From: Candidatus Chloroploca mongolica
Lineage (GTDB): Bacteria > Chloroflexota > Chloroflexia > Chloroflexales > Chloroflexaceae
Assembly: GCF_004762035.2 (NCBI RefSeq)
Contig: NZ_SIJK02000001.1
Coordinates: 191,435 to 255,434, forward strand
Length of the DNA stretch: 64,000 nt
Direction of reading: 5' to 3'
In this document: one piece after another, positions 46,916-55,918 of the stretch
How positions within the stretch are numbered: the stretch's first letter is position 1
Layout: every line of letters begins with the position of its first letter
Notes under the pieces: generated by a model
Seen by the model: the letters and a program-made list of their open reading frames with translations, nothing else
Database searches by the model: none
Told to the model about the DNA's origin: nothing
Translations under genes and position numbers: made by a program

Positions 46916-48274
46916 TTGCAGTTCCTTGTGCTTGTTCTTACCACGCTCTGGCTGACGGTGCTGACCAGTCCCCTGCTGGCCTGGCAACCGCTGCTTCAGG
47001 CAACGCCACCGCAGCAGTCAGAGCGTCGTTTTGTCCTGGGTTTATCAGCCCAGGGGCGCCCGATCGAGGTCGTGCAGTTCGGTGACGGGCCGCGCAAGCT
47101 CGTTGTGGTCGGCAATACGCATGGCGGCCCCGAGGCGAATACCTATCGCCTGACGAATGAGTTGATCGCCCATCTTGCGGCCAATCCCGAGCTCGTGCCG
47201 CCGTCGGTGCGCCTCTTTCTCATTCCCTCGCTCAACCCCGATGGGCTTGCGCTCGGGTGGCGGTTTGATGCGGCCGGGGTTGACCTCAACCGCAACATGA
47301 ATACTAACCTCGACGCCTGCTCCGACAATGATTGGCGCCAAACGGTCTTTGGAGCGTATGGGCTGATCGCCGAGACCGGCGGGCCGTATCCAGACTCGCA
47401 GGTCGAGGTGCGCCTCTTGCGCGCCTTTCTCTTTGATGCAGCCGGGGCGATCTTTCTCCACTCCAATGCAGGCCTGGTCTTTCCCGCCTCGTGCGAGCAT
47501 GCCCCGTCGATCGCGATGGCCGAACGGTATGCCAATGCCGCCGGCTATCTCTACAGCCGCTACTGGCCGCTCTACGCCATCACTGGGGGCATGCACGACT
47601 GGGCCGGGAGCATGGGCATTGCCGCGATCACCCCCGAATTGATCACTGGTACCGACAGCGAATTTGCCCAGAATCTTGCGGGCCTGCTGGCGGTGTTGGA
47701 AGATCCGGACAAGCTGTTGCCGTTACCTGAGGATGGCGAGGTAGCAGGCCAAACGATCCCCGCTCCCCTCTACCGCTACTGGCGTGCGCTCGGGGGCGAG
47801 GCTCAATTTGGTGTGCCTCAGGGTCCGGCGCGGCAGATTGCCGACGAGGTACGGCAGCGGTTTGCCACGGTTGAACTCGTGATGGACAACGAGCAACGTG
47901 ACACCATCTGGTTTGTGCAACCAGCACCACTTGGCAGTCGTGCCGCCACGAGTCGGGCCTATGGCGGCGCCGATGCCCTTGTGCCGCTCACCGAAGCCGG
48001 CGACGCCCTGGTCTTCCCCGAGACAGGCCATCGCCTCCGTGATGGCTTTCGTGCCTTCTGGCAACGCGAAGGCGGCTTGATGGCCTTTGGCCTCCCGCTC
48101 TCGGAAGAATTTCGCACAATCACCGCCGATGGGCAAGAGCGTACGATCCAATACTTTGAACGAGCGATCTTCGCCTACGCCCCCGAAGACGGCACCATTC
48201 GCCTCGAACCACTCGGCCTGCGTGAAGCAACGCTAGAACGCATGGCCCTGCCTGCCCGCCAGATGGCGCGGTAA
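46916..48274 (+). CDS. Secreted M14-family carboxypeptidase with LGFP-like repeats
   Basis: 452 aa. TTG start with GAAGGA upstream; signal peptide (residues 1-24). Peptidase domain with zinc ligands in NTHGGPEAN (HxxE) and FLHSNAG (His), and catalytic Glu in TPELITG; the substrate-binding GVDLNRNMN is present. The C-terminal 170 residues hold LGFP-like units (RALGGEAQFGVPQ; FWQREGGLMAFGLPLSEEF), often cell-wall binding in Chloroflexota and actinobacteria. Likely trims peptides, perhaps of the envelope. Confidence 0.85.
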   Translation: MQFLVLVLTTLWLTVLTSPLLAWQPLLQATPPQQSERRFVLGLSAQGRPIEVVQFGDGPRKLVVVGNTHGGPEANTYRLTNELIAHLAANPELVPPSVRLFLIPSLNPDGLALGWRFDAAGVDLNRNMNTNLDACSDNDWRQTVFGAYGLIAETGGPYPDSQVEVRLLRAFLFDAAGAIFLHSNAGLVFPASCEHAPSIAMAERYANAAGYLYSRYWPLYAITGGMHDWAGSMGIAAITPELITGTDSEFAQNLAGLLAVLEDPDKLLPLPEDGEVAGQTIPAPLYRYWRALGGEAQFGVPQGPARQIADEVRQRFATVELVMDNEQRDTIWFVQPAPLGSRAATSRAYGGADALVPLTEAGDALVFPETGHRLRDGFRAFWQREGGLMAFGLPLSEEFRTITADGQERTIQYFERAIFAYAPEDGTIRLEPLGLREATLERMALPARQMAR

Positions 48275-48283
48275 GTCTTTTCC

Positions 48284-48342
48284 ATAAATACTTCAGGTGT
48301 CAGATGCCAGCAAAGCTGGCATCTGACACCTGAAGTATTTAT
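48284..48342. terminator. Bidirectional terminator, 28-bp perfect stem with AAA loop
   Basis: Arms 48284-48311 and 48315-48342 are exact reverse complements. It lies between two convergent genes and its right arm contains the stop codon of the minus-strand gene. The T/A-rich outer ends (ATAAATA) could act as U-tracts in both directions. Confidence 0.85.
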
Positions 48343-48761
48343 GATGTCCAGTTGCCCCCAGGGATTTTGCGCAACTGCCCGGCCCGGATCTGCGCCAGCA
48401 TCTGGGTGCCAACAACATAGACCCAGGCGCGATACGGGCCGTGTTCCGTCAGAACATCCATGATGATGCGCTCGTAGAGATTCTGGGTGCCACCAACAAG
48501 ATACCCTTCGAGCCGATCAAGATCCTGAAGCACGAGTTCATAGACCGACGGGCGTAACGTAATCAATGTCCCAAAAACCTGTTCCTCAGGGCGGGCGAGA
48601 TCAGACTCAAGGACGAGAAACGGGTACGGCCCTTCGGTAAAGAGCGTCCCCTGATCAAGCCACGCAGGCACTTCGGCAATCGTCTGGCCCACCAGATAGC
48701 GGGCATAATTCGACTCGCCCGGCTTGAGCGTCCCATAGACAAAAAAGGGCAATTGCATCAC
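48339..48761 (-). CDS. Gamma-glutamylcyclotransferase-like (AIG2 family) protein
   Basis: 140 aa with the family opening LPFFVYGTLKPGESNY, which binds the gamma-glutamyl group, and the conserved catalytic Glu within the downstream strand (DRLEGYLVGGTQ). The C-terminus ends AWVYVVGTQML. Its start overlaps the stop of the EEP gene by 4 bases (ATGA), so the two are coupled. Confidence 0.85.
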   Translation of the reverse strand: MMQLPFFVYGTLKPGESNYARYLVGQTIAEVPAWLDQGTLFTEGPYPFLVLESDLARPEEQVFGTLITLRPSVYELVLQDLDRLEGYLVGGTQNLYERIIMDVLTEHGPYRAWVYVVGTQMLAQIRAGQLRKIPGGNWTS

Positions 48762-49807
48762 GGCTTTCCTATCAACCCCTGCTCTTCAACACGAAAATCC
48801 CCGACCAGCACACAATGGTCGCTGCCATACCATTGACAATCAGTGCTCACCTTGAGTGGCCGCACACCTGGTGCGGTAAAGAAATAGTCAATGCGCAGCA
48901 AGCCAAACGGCACCTGCAGCGTCCCTGGCCGCCACGAGGCTCCAAAGCCACGGCCAACCGCCCGATGCACGTCAACCAGCCCATGCGCCAGATCGAAATA
49001 GGCCTCTTCGCGTTCCGTCACATTCATATCGCCACCAAGGATCAGCGGATCGCCCGTCTGCGCCCGGATCTCATCAACAAAACGACGCAGATCGACAATT
49101 TGCGCATCGCGTGGCCCTTGATTATAACAGCGCCACACAGCACAGTTGGTGCCAAAGGTTCGTGGCGGAATAGGATGCGCATTGACGACGCTCAGCGTAT
49201 GCCCCTCGATGCCGAGGCGCGCCCAGATGATGCGCGGCATATCCCAATGAGCCTCGGTGAATTGTGGTACCGACGCCTCAATGATCGGGTACCGGCTAAA
49301 GATCGCCATCCCTGGGGCCGTGGTATACGAACCGATAAAGTGATAAGGATACTGCGTCGTAAGCCACTCGGTCACCACAAAATCCTCGCCAAGCATCTCC
49401 TGCACCAGCAGAATATCGGGCTGATAGGCTTCCAACTGTGCCTGCAATTGCTCAGGCGACACCCGCCCATAAAAGAGATTCCAGGTCATGATGCGCACCT
49501 GTGCTTCCGTTGTGGCGGGAGGTGGCGCAGAACCGACATGGAAGGCAGGCGGATAGACGATCAGAAAGACCGCGAGCGCCGCCCCCAGGGCCAGCCGGAG
49601 GAACGACAGGCGCACCAGCACCGCCAGCGGCAGCAGCAGCAGCAACGGAAGAAACAGAAAATGCGCAAAGACCTGGGTCAGCGCCATGAGCCCGGTGCGC
49701 TGCGGCGCAATCAGCGCCACCAGCGTCAACCCGATCAGCCCTACTGGGTAGAGCGCCAGCAAACCATCAAGCACACGTTGTCGTTGTCTCCGCCGTTGCA
49801 CTGTCAT
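48758..49807 (-). CDS. Membrane-anchored endonuclease/exonuclease/phosphatase (EEP) protein
   Basis: 349 aa: two or three TM helices in the first 95 residues, then an EEP domain facing outward: MTWNLFYGR (Asn), LLVQEML (metal Glu), VNAHPIPP (His), LGGDMNVTE (Asp/Asn) and GSDHCVLVGDF (Asp-His). All catalytic positions are present. Substrate may be DNA or a phospholipid. Arranged with the cyclotransferase gene. Confidence 0.83.
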   Translation of the reverse strand: MTVQRRRQRQRVLDGLLALYPVGLIGLTLVALIAPQRTGLMALTQVFAHFLFLPLLLLLPLAVLVRLSFLRLALGAALAVFLIVYPPAFHVGSAPPPATTEAQVRIMTWNLFYGRVSPEQLQAQLEAYQPDILLVQEMLGEDFVVTEWLTTQYPYHFIGSYTTAPGMAIFSRYPIIEASVPQFTEAHWDMPRIIWARLGIEGHTLSVVNAHPIPPRTFGTNCAVWRCYNQGPRDAQIVDLRRFVDEIRAQTGDPLILGGDMNVTEREEAYFDLAHGLVDVHRAVGRGFGASWRPGTLQVPFGLLRIDYFFTAPGVRPLKVSTDCQWYGSDHCVLVGDFRVEEQGLIGKP

Positions 49808-49870
49808 CCTAGCCTAACCAACCGCTTTCAGTTCGAGCTACTAGCCCCTATACTATAGCAGATCCTCCTC

Positions 49871-49911
49871 GGCTGAGAAAAAAGTCCGCTACGCGGACTT
49901 TTTTCTCAGCC
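49871..49911. repeat. 19-bp perfect hairpin with A6/T6 blocks, divergent region
   Basis: Arms 49871-49889 and 49893-49911 match exactly (ggctgagaaaaaagtccgc). The T-rich right side makes it look like a terminator, but it lies between divergent starts (49807 minus, 50004 plus), so no visible gene ends here. It may insulate the two promoters or end antisense transcripts. Confidence 0.8.
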
Positions 49912-50003
49912 AGGTAGTCAACGAAAGGATCAATTCGCTTGCAACAAAACCTCCCCCGCAAGCGTCGCATCATCCAGATTTGAGGAAATAAGGAGGAACA
50001 GCA

Positions 50004-50438
50004 ATGGCTCGTTTGACTATTTTTCACGACATCAACCGGACGCATCGCTCGGGGCGTTTTGAAGAAGAGGATGTCTCAACGATCTTCGGGGATGTGCGGT
50101 TGAACCTCGTGCGCAAACCGGCTGAGTATGGCGAACACACGATGCGCGTGTTGACCGTCTTTGGCGATGTGCAGTTACGTCTCGCGGAGGATGTCGGCCT
50201 GAAGATCGACGGCTTTGCGCTCTTTGGCGATGTCGAGGTCGAGACGCTTAGCAGCGACGACCGCGCAAGTGGCGGGGCCGACTACATCAGCGAAAATTAT
50301 GACACCGCCCCGGTACGCCTCAACCTCAATGTCACCACCATCTTTGGCGACCTCGAAATTATCCGGCTGCCCATCGGCAGCGAAGGGCCGGCCCTGTACG
50401 AAGGCCAGACCACCCGGCTCCCTGGCGAGCTTGATTAA
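50004..50438 (+). CDS. LiaF/DUF2154-like envelope-stress response domain protein
   Basis: 144 aa, nearly all beta. The repeating motif FGDV (STIFGDVRLNL, TVFGDVQLRL, ALFGDVEVET, TIFGDLEII) is the pattern of LiaF-like C-terminal toast-rack domains that follow cell-wall-active antibiotic stress. No TM helix, unlike full LiaF. AGGAGGAA lies 7 bases before the ATG. Ends in an unusual repeated terminator. Confidence 0.75.
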   Translation: MARLTIFHDINRTHRSGRFEEEDVSTIFGDVRLNLVRKPAEYGEHTMRVLTVFGDVQLRLAEDVGLKIDGFALFGDVEVETLSSDDRASGGADYISENYDTAPVRLNLNVTTIFGDLEIIRLPIGSEGPALYEGQTTRLPGELD

Positions 50439-50443
50439 ACCCA

Positions 50444-50589
50444 GCCTCGCACGCCAAAAGCCAGTCGACAAACCTTGCCTCGCACCCCAAAAGCCAGTCG
50501 ACAAACCTTGCCTCGCACCCCAAAAGCCAGTCGACAAACCTTGCCTCGCACCCCAAAAGCCAGCTCTGCTGGCTTTTGGCGTGCGAGGC
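50444..50589. terminator. Terminator hairpin with its left arm tandemly repeated
   Basis: Three 33-bp direct repeats (50444-50476, 50477-50509, 50510-50542) are followed by a partial fourth that forms a 22-bp stem with 50568-50589 (TCT loop). The adjacent left arm has one mismatch to the right arm; the first, distant copy (with cgcacgcc) matches perfectly. Lies between convergent genes. Confidence 0.8.
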
Positions 50590-50598
50590 AAGAGATCG

Positions 50599-53097
50599 CT
50601 ACTGCAAACTGGTCACCAGGCCAGTATACTTTTCAACCAGAACGCGGGCCTGTTCTTCGTTGTAGCCTTCAGCGATGACGTGGAAAAAAGGCCCATCGGG
50701 GTCGGGCAGGATCAACACCCACTCGTTGCCGAGATCGATTTTCATGCCATCAACCTGCTCGGCGCGGCGTTCAGCGTACTGCTCATTGAGGATGCGCATC
50801 ACCTTGCCCTTCGATTCCCAGCGACACGGAACTCGACTCTGCGCCATATAATAGGGTGGCAACTCGGCGAGCACCGCGCTAAGGCGAGCCTCGGTGAGCG
50901 TCAGCAGTTCCATGAGTTTGACAATCGCGAACATCCCGTCGGTAATCGGATAAAACGCAGGGAAGATATAGCCCCCGGTTCCATCGCCAAGCATCAGCAG
51001 ATCGGGTTGTTGCGAAGCAGTCTGCATCAACGCGCCCATCGTGGCACGGGTACGCAGAATGCGCCCCCCATACCGCTCGGCAATCTTCTCGAAGGCGCGG
51101 GGGGCCGTCACCGGCACCGCGACAGTGCCACCGCCGTGGGCCTGCATAGCCATCGCGGTAACAGCCGCCAGGGCGCGCAAGGGGTGCAGCCGCACACCCT
51201 TATCATCAACGAGGAAAATCTTCTCGCCGCCACTATCGAGCCGCACCCCCATACTCGCCCCGACGACGGGCGTAATCTGGGTCAAACGCTGTACCGCTGC
51301 CTCAAACTGCGCCGTTGTTTGAAAGACCATCTGCTCATCGGGATTGACATTCAACTCAACCGAGTCAACCCGATAGCGCCGCAGCATTGGCGAGAGAACC
51401 ATACTAGCGCTTGTATTAGCATAGTCAATCACCAGGTGAAAACTCCGCCCGATCATTTCGAGCGCATCAGGCCGCAGCGCCTTGAGAAAGGCGGACGTAT
51501 AGGTTGAGGCAATTGCATCGCCATAGCGAATCCGTCCGATCTCATCAAGATAGGCCCGGCGAAAATCTTCACGAAAGAAGGTATTTTCAATTTTGCGCTC
51601 AACGGTTGACACAATATCGAGGCCACGCTCATCAAAGAACTTGACTTCAACGACCCGGTTATCATAGGGGGAGAGCCGCACGTGGATGCCGCCAGAGGCA
51701 TTGATCGCCCGGGTGTAATAGCGCGCCACCGGGATGGGCACGTTTTGCAGGTCACAGACATTGATGCCAGCCGAAGGCAGACCGGCGACAAGCGCCCGTT
51801 TGAGCATCCGGGGGGTATAGTGGGCATCACGGTTGATGGTTACCGTCGAACCACGAGTCAAAGTAGCACCAAAAGCGGCACCGAGCTTGGCGCATAATTC
51901 AGGAGTGATTTCAATATTAACCAGGCCAGTCACACCATAGCGCCCAAAAAGCACCCGGCGGCCCTGGCTCCCCCAGATAATGCTGCTACTAACGGTTGCG
52001 CCCTCATCAACCTCTTTGCTGGGCCAGATCTTCACATTGGGCTGAATCACCGCCCCGGCCCCGATCTGCACGCCATCGCCAATCACAACCCCTTCAAAGA
52101 GCATCGCCCGCTGACGAATATTGGACTGGCGCAAAACAATCGCGCCCCGCAGCTCGGCGCGTTCACCAACATAGGAATTGCGCCAGATGATCGAACGATC
52201 AATATTGGCGCGGGTATCAATAATCGTATAATCACGGATCACCGATGGACCATGAATAATGACCCCGGCCTTGATCTTGGCCCCGTGCCCAAGATAGATC
52301 GGCCCGTGAAGCTGGGCATCAGGGGCGATTTCGGCGTCGCCATCAACCCAGACATCACCACCAATATTGTGCCCGAGACGCGGCAGATTGACCTTACCAC
52401 CAAGGTAATCGCCACACGCTCGCATATACTCTTCGATCGTGCCAACATCAGTCCAGTACCCACTTGTCACAAAGCCCTGAATGCGGTCGCCACGCTCGAT
52501 CATGTGCGGGAAGATATCTTTTGACCAGTCCGATGGTTTGCCTCGTTCGATATAGGCCAGCACCGACGGATCAAGCACATAGACGCCGGTATTGACGGTG
52601 TCGGAAAAGACCTCGCCCCAACTCGGCTTTTCAAGAAACTGACGAACATTCCCATCTTCATCAATAATCACCACACCATAATCAAGCGGATTATCAACGC
52701 GATAGAGCGTAATCGTCGCCTGTGATTTTGTCGTGAAATGATGATCAATAATCTTACTCAGATTAAAATCGGTCAACGCATCGCCAGAAATGACCAGAAA
52801 GGGCTCATCAAGCAGATGCTCAGCATGCTTGACGCTCCCAGCCGTACCAAGCGGCATCTCCTCGAGGGAATACGTAATATTCACGCCATAGGCACTGCCA
52901 TCGCCATAATAATCCTGAATCGCATTGGCGAGGTATTGAACCGTAATGATAATATCGGTAATGCCGTGGATTTTGAGGAGTTCGATAATATGCTGAATCA
53001 CCGGACGATCTACCAGTGAGACCATCGGTTTGGGGCGATTAATGGTCAGAGGTCGCAGGCGGGTGCCTTCGCCACCTGCCATGACGACGGCTTTCAT
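50599..53097 (-). CDS. Nucleotidyltransferase / phosphomannomutase-like fusion
   Basis: 832 aa. Residues 1-230: sugar nucleotidyltransferase ([27 protein letters not shown]). About 250-370: left-handed beta-helix hexapeptide repeats. About 380-832: phosphohexomutase-like domains. The phosphomutase active-site loop, normally TASHNP, reads RLSPYD (after SGGIHV): the Ser is kept but the His-Asn is lost. Known in some actinobacteria and cyanobacteria. Probably makes GDP-mannose or a related sugar nucleotide, with an altered second activity. Confidence 0.83.
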   Translation of the reverse strand: MKAVVMAGGEGTRLRPLTINRPKPMVSLVDRPVIQHIIELLKIHGITDIIITVQYLANAIQDYYGDGSAYGVNITYSLEEMPLGTAGSVKHAEHLLDEPFLVISGDALTDFNLSKIIDHHFTTKSQATITLYRVDNPLDYGVVIIDEDGNVRQFLEKPSWGEVFSDTVNTGVYVLDPSVLAYIERGKPSDWSKDIFPHMIERGDRIQGFVTSGYWTDVGTIEEYMRACGDYLGGKVNLPRLGHNIGGDVWVDGDAEIAPDAQLHGPIYLGHGAKIKAGVIIHGPSVIRDYTIIDTRANIDRSIIWRNSYVGERAELRGAIVLRQSNIRQRAMLFEGVVIGDGVQIGAGAVIQPNVKIWPSKEVDEGATVSSSIIWGSQGRRVLFGRYGVTGLVNIEITPELCAKLGAAFGATLTRGSTVTINRDAHYTPRMLKRALVAGLPSAGINVCDLQNVPIPVARYYTRAINASGGIHVRLSPYDNRVVEVKFFDERGLDIVSTVERKIENTFFREDFRRAYLDEIGRIRYGDAIASTYTSAFLKALRPDALEMIGRSFHLVIDYANTSASMVLSPMLRRYRVDSVELNVNPDEQMVFQTTAQFEAAVQRLTQITPVVGASMGVRLDSGGEKIFLVDDKGVRLHPLRALAAVTAMAMQAHGGGTVAVPVTAPRAFEKIAERYGGRILRTRATMGALMQTASQQPDLLMLGDGTGGYIFPAFYPITDGMFAIVKLMELLTLTEARLSAVLAELPPYYMAQSRVPCRWESKGKVMRILNEQYAERRAEQVDGMKIDLGNEWVLILPDPDGPFFHVIAEGYNEEQARVLVEKYTGLVTSLQ

Positions 53098-53210
53098 GGC
53101 TACTCCACAGGCTATTCCGTTACTCTGCGAGGTTATGCGGACGGCAGAATTGCCGTATCTGAAGTATACACGTTCTTAAGAGGGGCCGCAAGGAGGGCGA
53201 TGGCCTCTTT

Positions 53211-53263
53211 AGGGCTACGCTGAAAATGAGGGAACCAAGTTCCCTCATTTTCAGCGTAGCCCT
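53211..53263. repeat. 25-bp perfect hairpin, inverted copy of 39381-39435
   Basis: Arms 53211-53235 and 53239-53263, loop CAA. Compared with 39381-39435 the loop is its reverse complement, and one stem pair differs as a compensated G-C to A-T change. It lies downstream of the minus-strand gene at 53372; nothing else is seen in 53098-53371. Confidence 0.85.
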
Positions 53264-53371
53264 TTTAGATTACAGATTTTGGATTGCAGATTGCCGCGCA
53301 TGACGTTCCAATGAGCTCCGACGGGGCCGATCCCTTGCCCACGGCAGCAAACACGCTGCCACGGATGCGTT

Positions 53372-53890
53372 TCACGCGTCATCACCAATCCATTTGTCGT
53401 AGCCATCTTCAAGCATATGATATCGACCGTGCGCCCACTGGTAGAAATGCTGCCAATTCACCATGGGCTGTTCGCCATCAATATGCACCACAACGCCCGC
53501 TTCGACCGCACGGCGTATCGCTCGGAGTTTTTCGACGAGGACCCCCCAGTTATTCGGGTATCCCATCGATGATCGCTCCTCATATAATGCATCAAGTTCA
53601 CGGATATATTCATCTGAAAGCGCGTAATCCTGCTTGGGAATGGAGATCTCGAGGCCACTTTTCGCCATGGCGAGCGCGAAATGCTCGTTGCTTTCAAGCA
53701 TGGTCGCGATAAATGCTTCTTCAAAACCAAAGAATGGGGTTGCCCACCCTTGTTGTTTTGCCCAGATGCGTAAGGCTTGCGCAGGCGGCCACGTGATGTG
53801 CATGTGGCCGTGACGATGCGCTGCCTGGGCAACATCCCGATCTTCCACGTTGGCCGCCCGGAGTGCCCAGTTCGGTAGCTCTTTGTTCAT
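53372..53890 (-). CDS. Hypothetical protein
   Basis: 172 aa, soluble, Trp- and His-rich (AHRHGHMHITWPPAQALRIW; NWQHFYQWAHGRYHM). AAAGGAAAG precedes the ATG. Not recognised. No signal peptide or TM helix. Stands alone next to a transposase relic. Confidence 0.6.
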   Translation of the reverse strand: MNKELPNWALRAANVEDRDVAQAAHRHGHMHITWPPAQALRIWAKQQGWATPFFGFEEAFIATMLESNEHFALAMAKSGLEISIPKQDYALSDEYIRELDALYEERSSMGYPNNWGVLVEKLRAIRRAVEAGVVVHIDGEQPMVNWQHFYQWAHGRYHMLEDGYDKWIGDDA

Positions 53891-53906
53891 AGAATGCTTT
53901 CCTTTA

Positions 53907-53947
53907 GGCGCGGAAACCCAGGACGTTTACGCCTGGGTTTCCGCGCC
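53907..53947. repeat. 16-bp perfect hairpin at the edge of the tnpB relic
   Basis: Arms 53907-53922 and 53932-53947 (ggcgcggaaacccagg) around a 9-base loop. It lies between the start of the minus-strand gene and the tnpB relic. IS200/IS605 elements end in subterminal hairpins, so it could be an element end, but this cannot be settled here. Confidence 0.6.
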
Positions 53948-54276
53948 CTGCTTTCGCCCGCTTTCGCGCACGCTTACGATGCGCGCACCTACCGCCTGAT
54001 GAGCCTTGACCGCGTGAGTCTCAATACGCTGACCGGGCGTGTGGTTGGTCAGTTTGTCCTGGGCGAGTTTCAACGGCGTTACCTGTACGACACGAGTTGG
54101 AAGGTGGGGGGCGCGGAACTGGTGCAGCGTGACGGGCAGTTCTCCCTGCACATTACGCAGACCAAAGCCAGTCCGAAGCCCGATGAGCCGACCGGCTTCC
54201 TGGGGGTTGATTTCGGGATCGTCAACCTTGCCGCTGATAGTGATGGTGAGACGTAGAGCGGCGAGGATGTGAAGCG
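53948..54276 (+). pseudogene. IS200/IS605-family TnpB (OrfB) remnant
   Basis: A short internal part of TnpB: YDARTYRLMSLDRVSLNTL, VGGAELVQRDGQFSLHI and GFLGVDFGIVNLAADSDGE, containing the first RuvC aspartate (GVDFG). The frame stops at a TAG at 54254-54256, just before SGEDV, which would normally follow. No N-terminus, no zinc finger or later RuvC residues and no TnpA. A dead fragment. Confidence 0.75.
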
Positions 54277-54467
54277 TAATGGTGCTGCGCCACCTTCGGG
54301 TGGAGGAGCGAGCACAAGCCCAACAGCGTTAGCGTTGGGTATCTGACACCGCATTACCCCACCGCCATCCAATGCGGGGCGATGTGCGTTGTAGGGGCGC
54401 AGCAGCCCATGGCCCGCCCGTCGGCAACCGGCCCCTCTCATCGCTGCTGCGCCCACGGGATTGTCGA

Positions 54468-54567
54468 TGACGCAAAGGCGCAAAGGCGCAGAGAGATCTG
54501 ACGCAAAGGCGCAAAGGCGCAGAGAGATCTATTATACAGAACTTTGCGCCTTTGCGCCTTTGCGTCA
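54468..54567. repeat. GCGCAAAG inverted-repeat element
   Basis: Two forward copies (54468-54491 and about 54499-54522), each ending agagagatct, face one reverse copy (54542-54567), able to form a stem of about 23 bp. Same family as at 27095, 55824 and 60784. Confidence 0.8.
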
Positions 54568-54588
54568 AAAACCGGGCTTCCGGTCGTG

Positions 54589-54617
54589 TTGCGGACAACA
54601 ACACGGCATGGTATACT
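54589..54617 (+). promoter_or_regulatory. Promoter of the tRNA-Leu gene
   Basis: TTGCGG (54589-54594), 17-base spacer, TATACT (54612-54617), 15 bases before the tRNA 5' end. Confidence 0.65.
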
Positions 54618-54632
54618 CACCCCGATATTCAT

Positions 54633-54717
54633 GGGGACGTGGCGGAATTGGCAGACGCGCATGACTTAGGATCATGTGCCGCAAGGCGTGCGGGTTCAAC
54701 TCCCGCTGTCCCCACCA
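54633..54717 (+). tRNA. tRNA-Leu (anticodon UAG)
   Basis: Acceptor GGGGACG pairs with TGTCCCC (one G-T), then A and encoded CCA. The D-loop contains GGCAGA; the anticodon stem CATGA/TCATG encloses CTTAGGA with anticodon TAG; a long class II variable arm (TGCCGCAAGGCG) and the T-loop GGTTCAACTCC are present. Reads CUA and probably other CUN codons. Confidence 0.95.
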
Positions 54718-54769
54718 TAACAAACCTGGGCCACTGCGCCTCTGGGGTGGCTTGCAAATGTTGATCGTG

Positions 54770-54816
54770 GGGCGAAGGAGGGTTGCAGGCAAGCCAGGTG
54801 CAACCCTCCTTCGCCC
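54770..54816. terminator. 18-bp perfect hairpin after the tRNA gene
   Basis: Arms 54770-54787 and 54799-54816 (gggcgaaggagggttgca), 11-base loop. It lies 53 bases after the tRNA and 24 bases before the epimerase start, so it may end the tRNA transcript. Confidence 0.7.
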
Positions 54817-54839
54817 ATCACTATCTCAGGTGCAATCAC

Positions 54840-55793
54840 ATGACGATTCTTGTCACCGGCGGGGCCGGTTTCATCGGGAGCCACGTGGTCGATGCGTTGT
54901 TGCAACGTGGTGAGCAGGTTGTCTGTCTCGATAATTTTGTGCCCTACTACGATCCCGCTCGCAAGCGCCACAATCTGCAGTGGGCGAGTCAACAGCCTAA
55001 CTTTACCCTGGTCGAAGCCGATCTCCGTGATGCAACGGCGCTCGCGGCGCTCTTTGCGCGCTATGCGCCCTCGCGGATCATCCATTTGGCCGCCCTCCCT
55101 GGGCCACGCCCTTCGATTGAAAATCCGCCCCTTTACGAGCAGGTCAATGTCGGGGGAACGGTCAATCTGTTGCAACTTGCGTGTCGCTACGAGGTCAAGA
55201 ATCTTGTGCTCGCGTCAACCTCGTCGGTCTATGGCAAGACCGAGAAGATCCCGTTTGTCGAGAGCGATGCAACCGATCGTCCGCTTTCGCCTTATGCGGC
55301 AACGAAAAAAGCCGCCGAGGTGCTGGCCTATACGTTCCACAGCCTCTATGGGTTGCCGGTCTCGGTTGTGCGCTTTTTTACCGTGTATGGGCCGCGGGGT
55401 CGGCCCGATATGACGCCCTATCTCTTTGTCGAGAAGATGGTGCGCCAGCAACCCTTTGTGCTCTTCAACGGGGGGGTGCAACTCTTTCGCGATTATACGT
55501 ATATTGATGATATCGTTGGCGGCATCCTGGCCGCGCTCGACCGGCCGCATCCCTACGAGATTTTCAATCTCGGCAATGCGAGTCCCGTCGAGATGCAGCA
55601 GTTTGTGCGCTTGCTCGAAACAATTACTGGCCTGCAGGCGCAGATCGAGGTGCGCCCGTTGCCCGCGACCGAGCCGCCCCTGACCTTTGCCGACACGAGC
55701 AAGGCCGCTCGCCTGCTTGGCTATGCCAGTAGCACGAGCGTAGAGACTGGACTCGAACGCTTTTGGCACTGGTATCGCGAGGTTATCCTCTAG
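54840..55793 (+). CDS. NAD-dependent sugar epimerase, UDP-glucuronate 4-epimerase-like
   Basis: 317-aa extended SDR: GGAGFIG at residues 7-13, Ser in STSSVYG, the YxxxK pair in SPYAATKKA, and VRFFTVYGPRGRPDM, the pattern typical of UDP-glucuronate or UDP-glucose 4-epimerases. Provides activated sugars for polysaccharide. Start at ATG 54840. A second epimerase follows 125 bases downstream. Confidence 0.85.
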   Translation: MTILVTGGAGFIGSHVVDALLQRGEQVVCLDNFVPYYDPARKRHNLQWASQQPNFTLVEADLRDATALAALFARYAPSRIIHLAALPGPRPSIENPPLYEQVNVGGTVNLLQLACRYEVKNLVLASTSSVYGKTEKIPFVESDATDRPLSPYAATKKAAEVLAYTFHSLYGLPVSVVRFFTVYGPRGRPDMTPYLFVEKMVRQQPFVLFNGGVQLFRDYTYIDDIVGGILAALDRPHPYEIFNLGNASPVEMQQFVRLLETITGLQAQIEVRPLPATEPPLTFADTSKAARLLGYASSTSVETGLERFWHWYREVIL

Positions 55794-55823
55794 GAACAAT
55801 ACCTTGCAAAGAAGGCGATTGTT

Positions 55824-55884
55824 TTGACGCAAAGGCGCAAAGTTTTTAGCGTACGTGAGCGAACCCTTCGCGCCTTCGCGTGAG
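55824..55884. repeat. GCGCAAAG inverted-repeat element
   Basis: Left TTGACGCAAAGGCGCAAAG (55824-55842) faces CTTCGCGCCTTCGCGTGAG (55866-55884). The wider element may run from CAATACCTTG (about 55797) to AAGTATTGCC (about 55897-55906), which are inverted ends. Confidence 0.75.
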
Positions 55885-55918
55885 CTTATTTGAAAAGTAT
55901 TGCCTTTAGGAAGGCTCT

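Noticed and set aside
50444-50563. 33-bp direct repeats resembling a small CRISPR array.
   Set aside because: Units are contiguous with no unique spacers, and they match the arm of a terminator hairpin.
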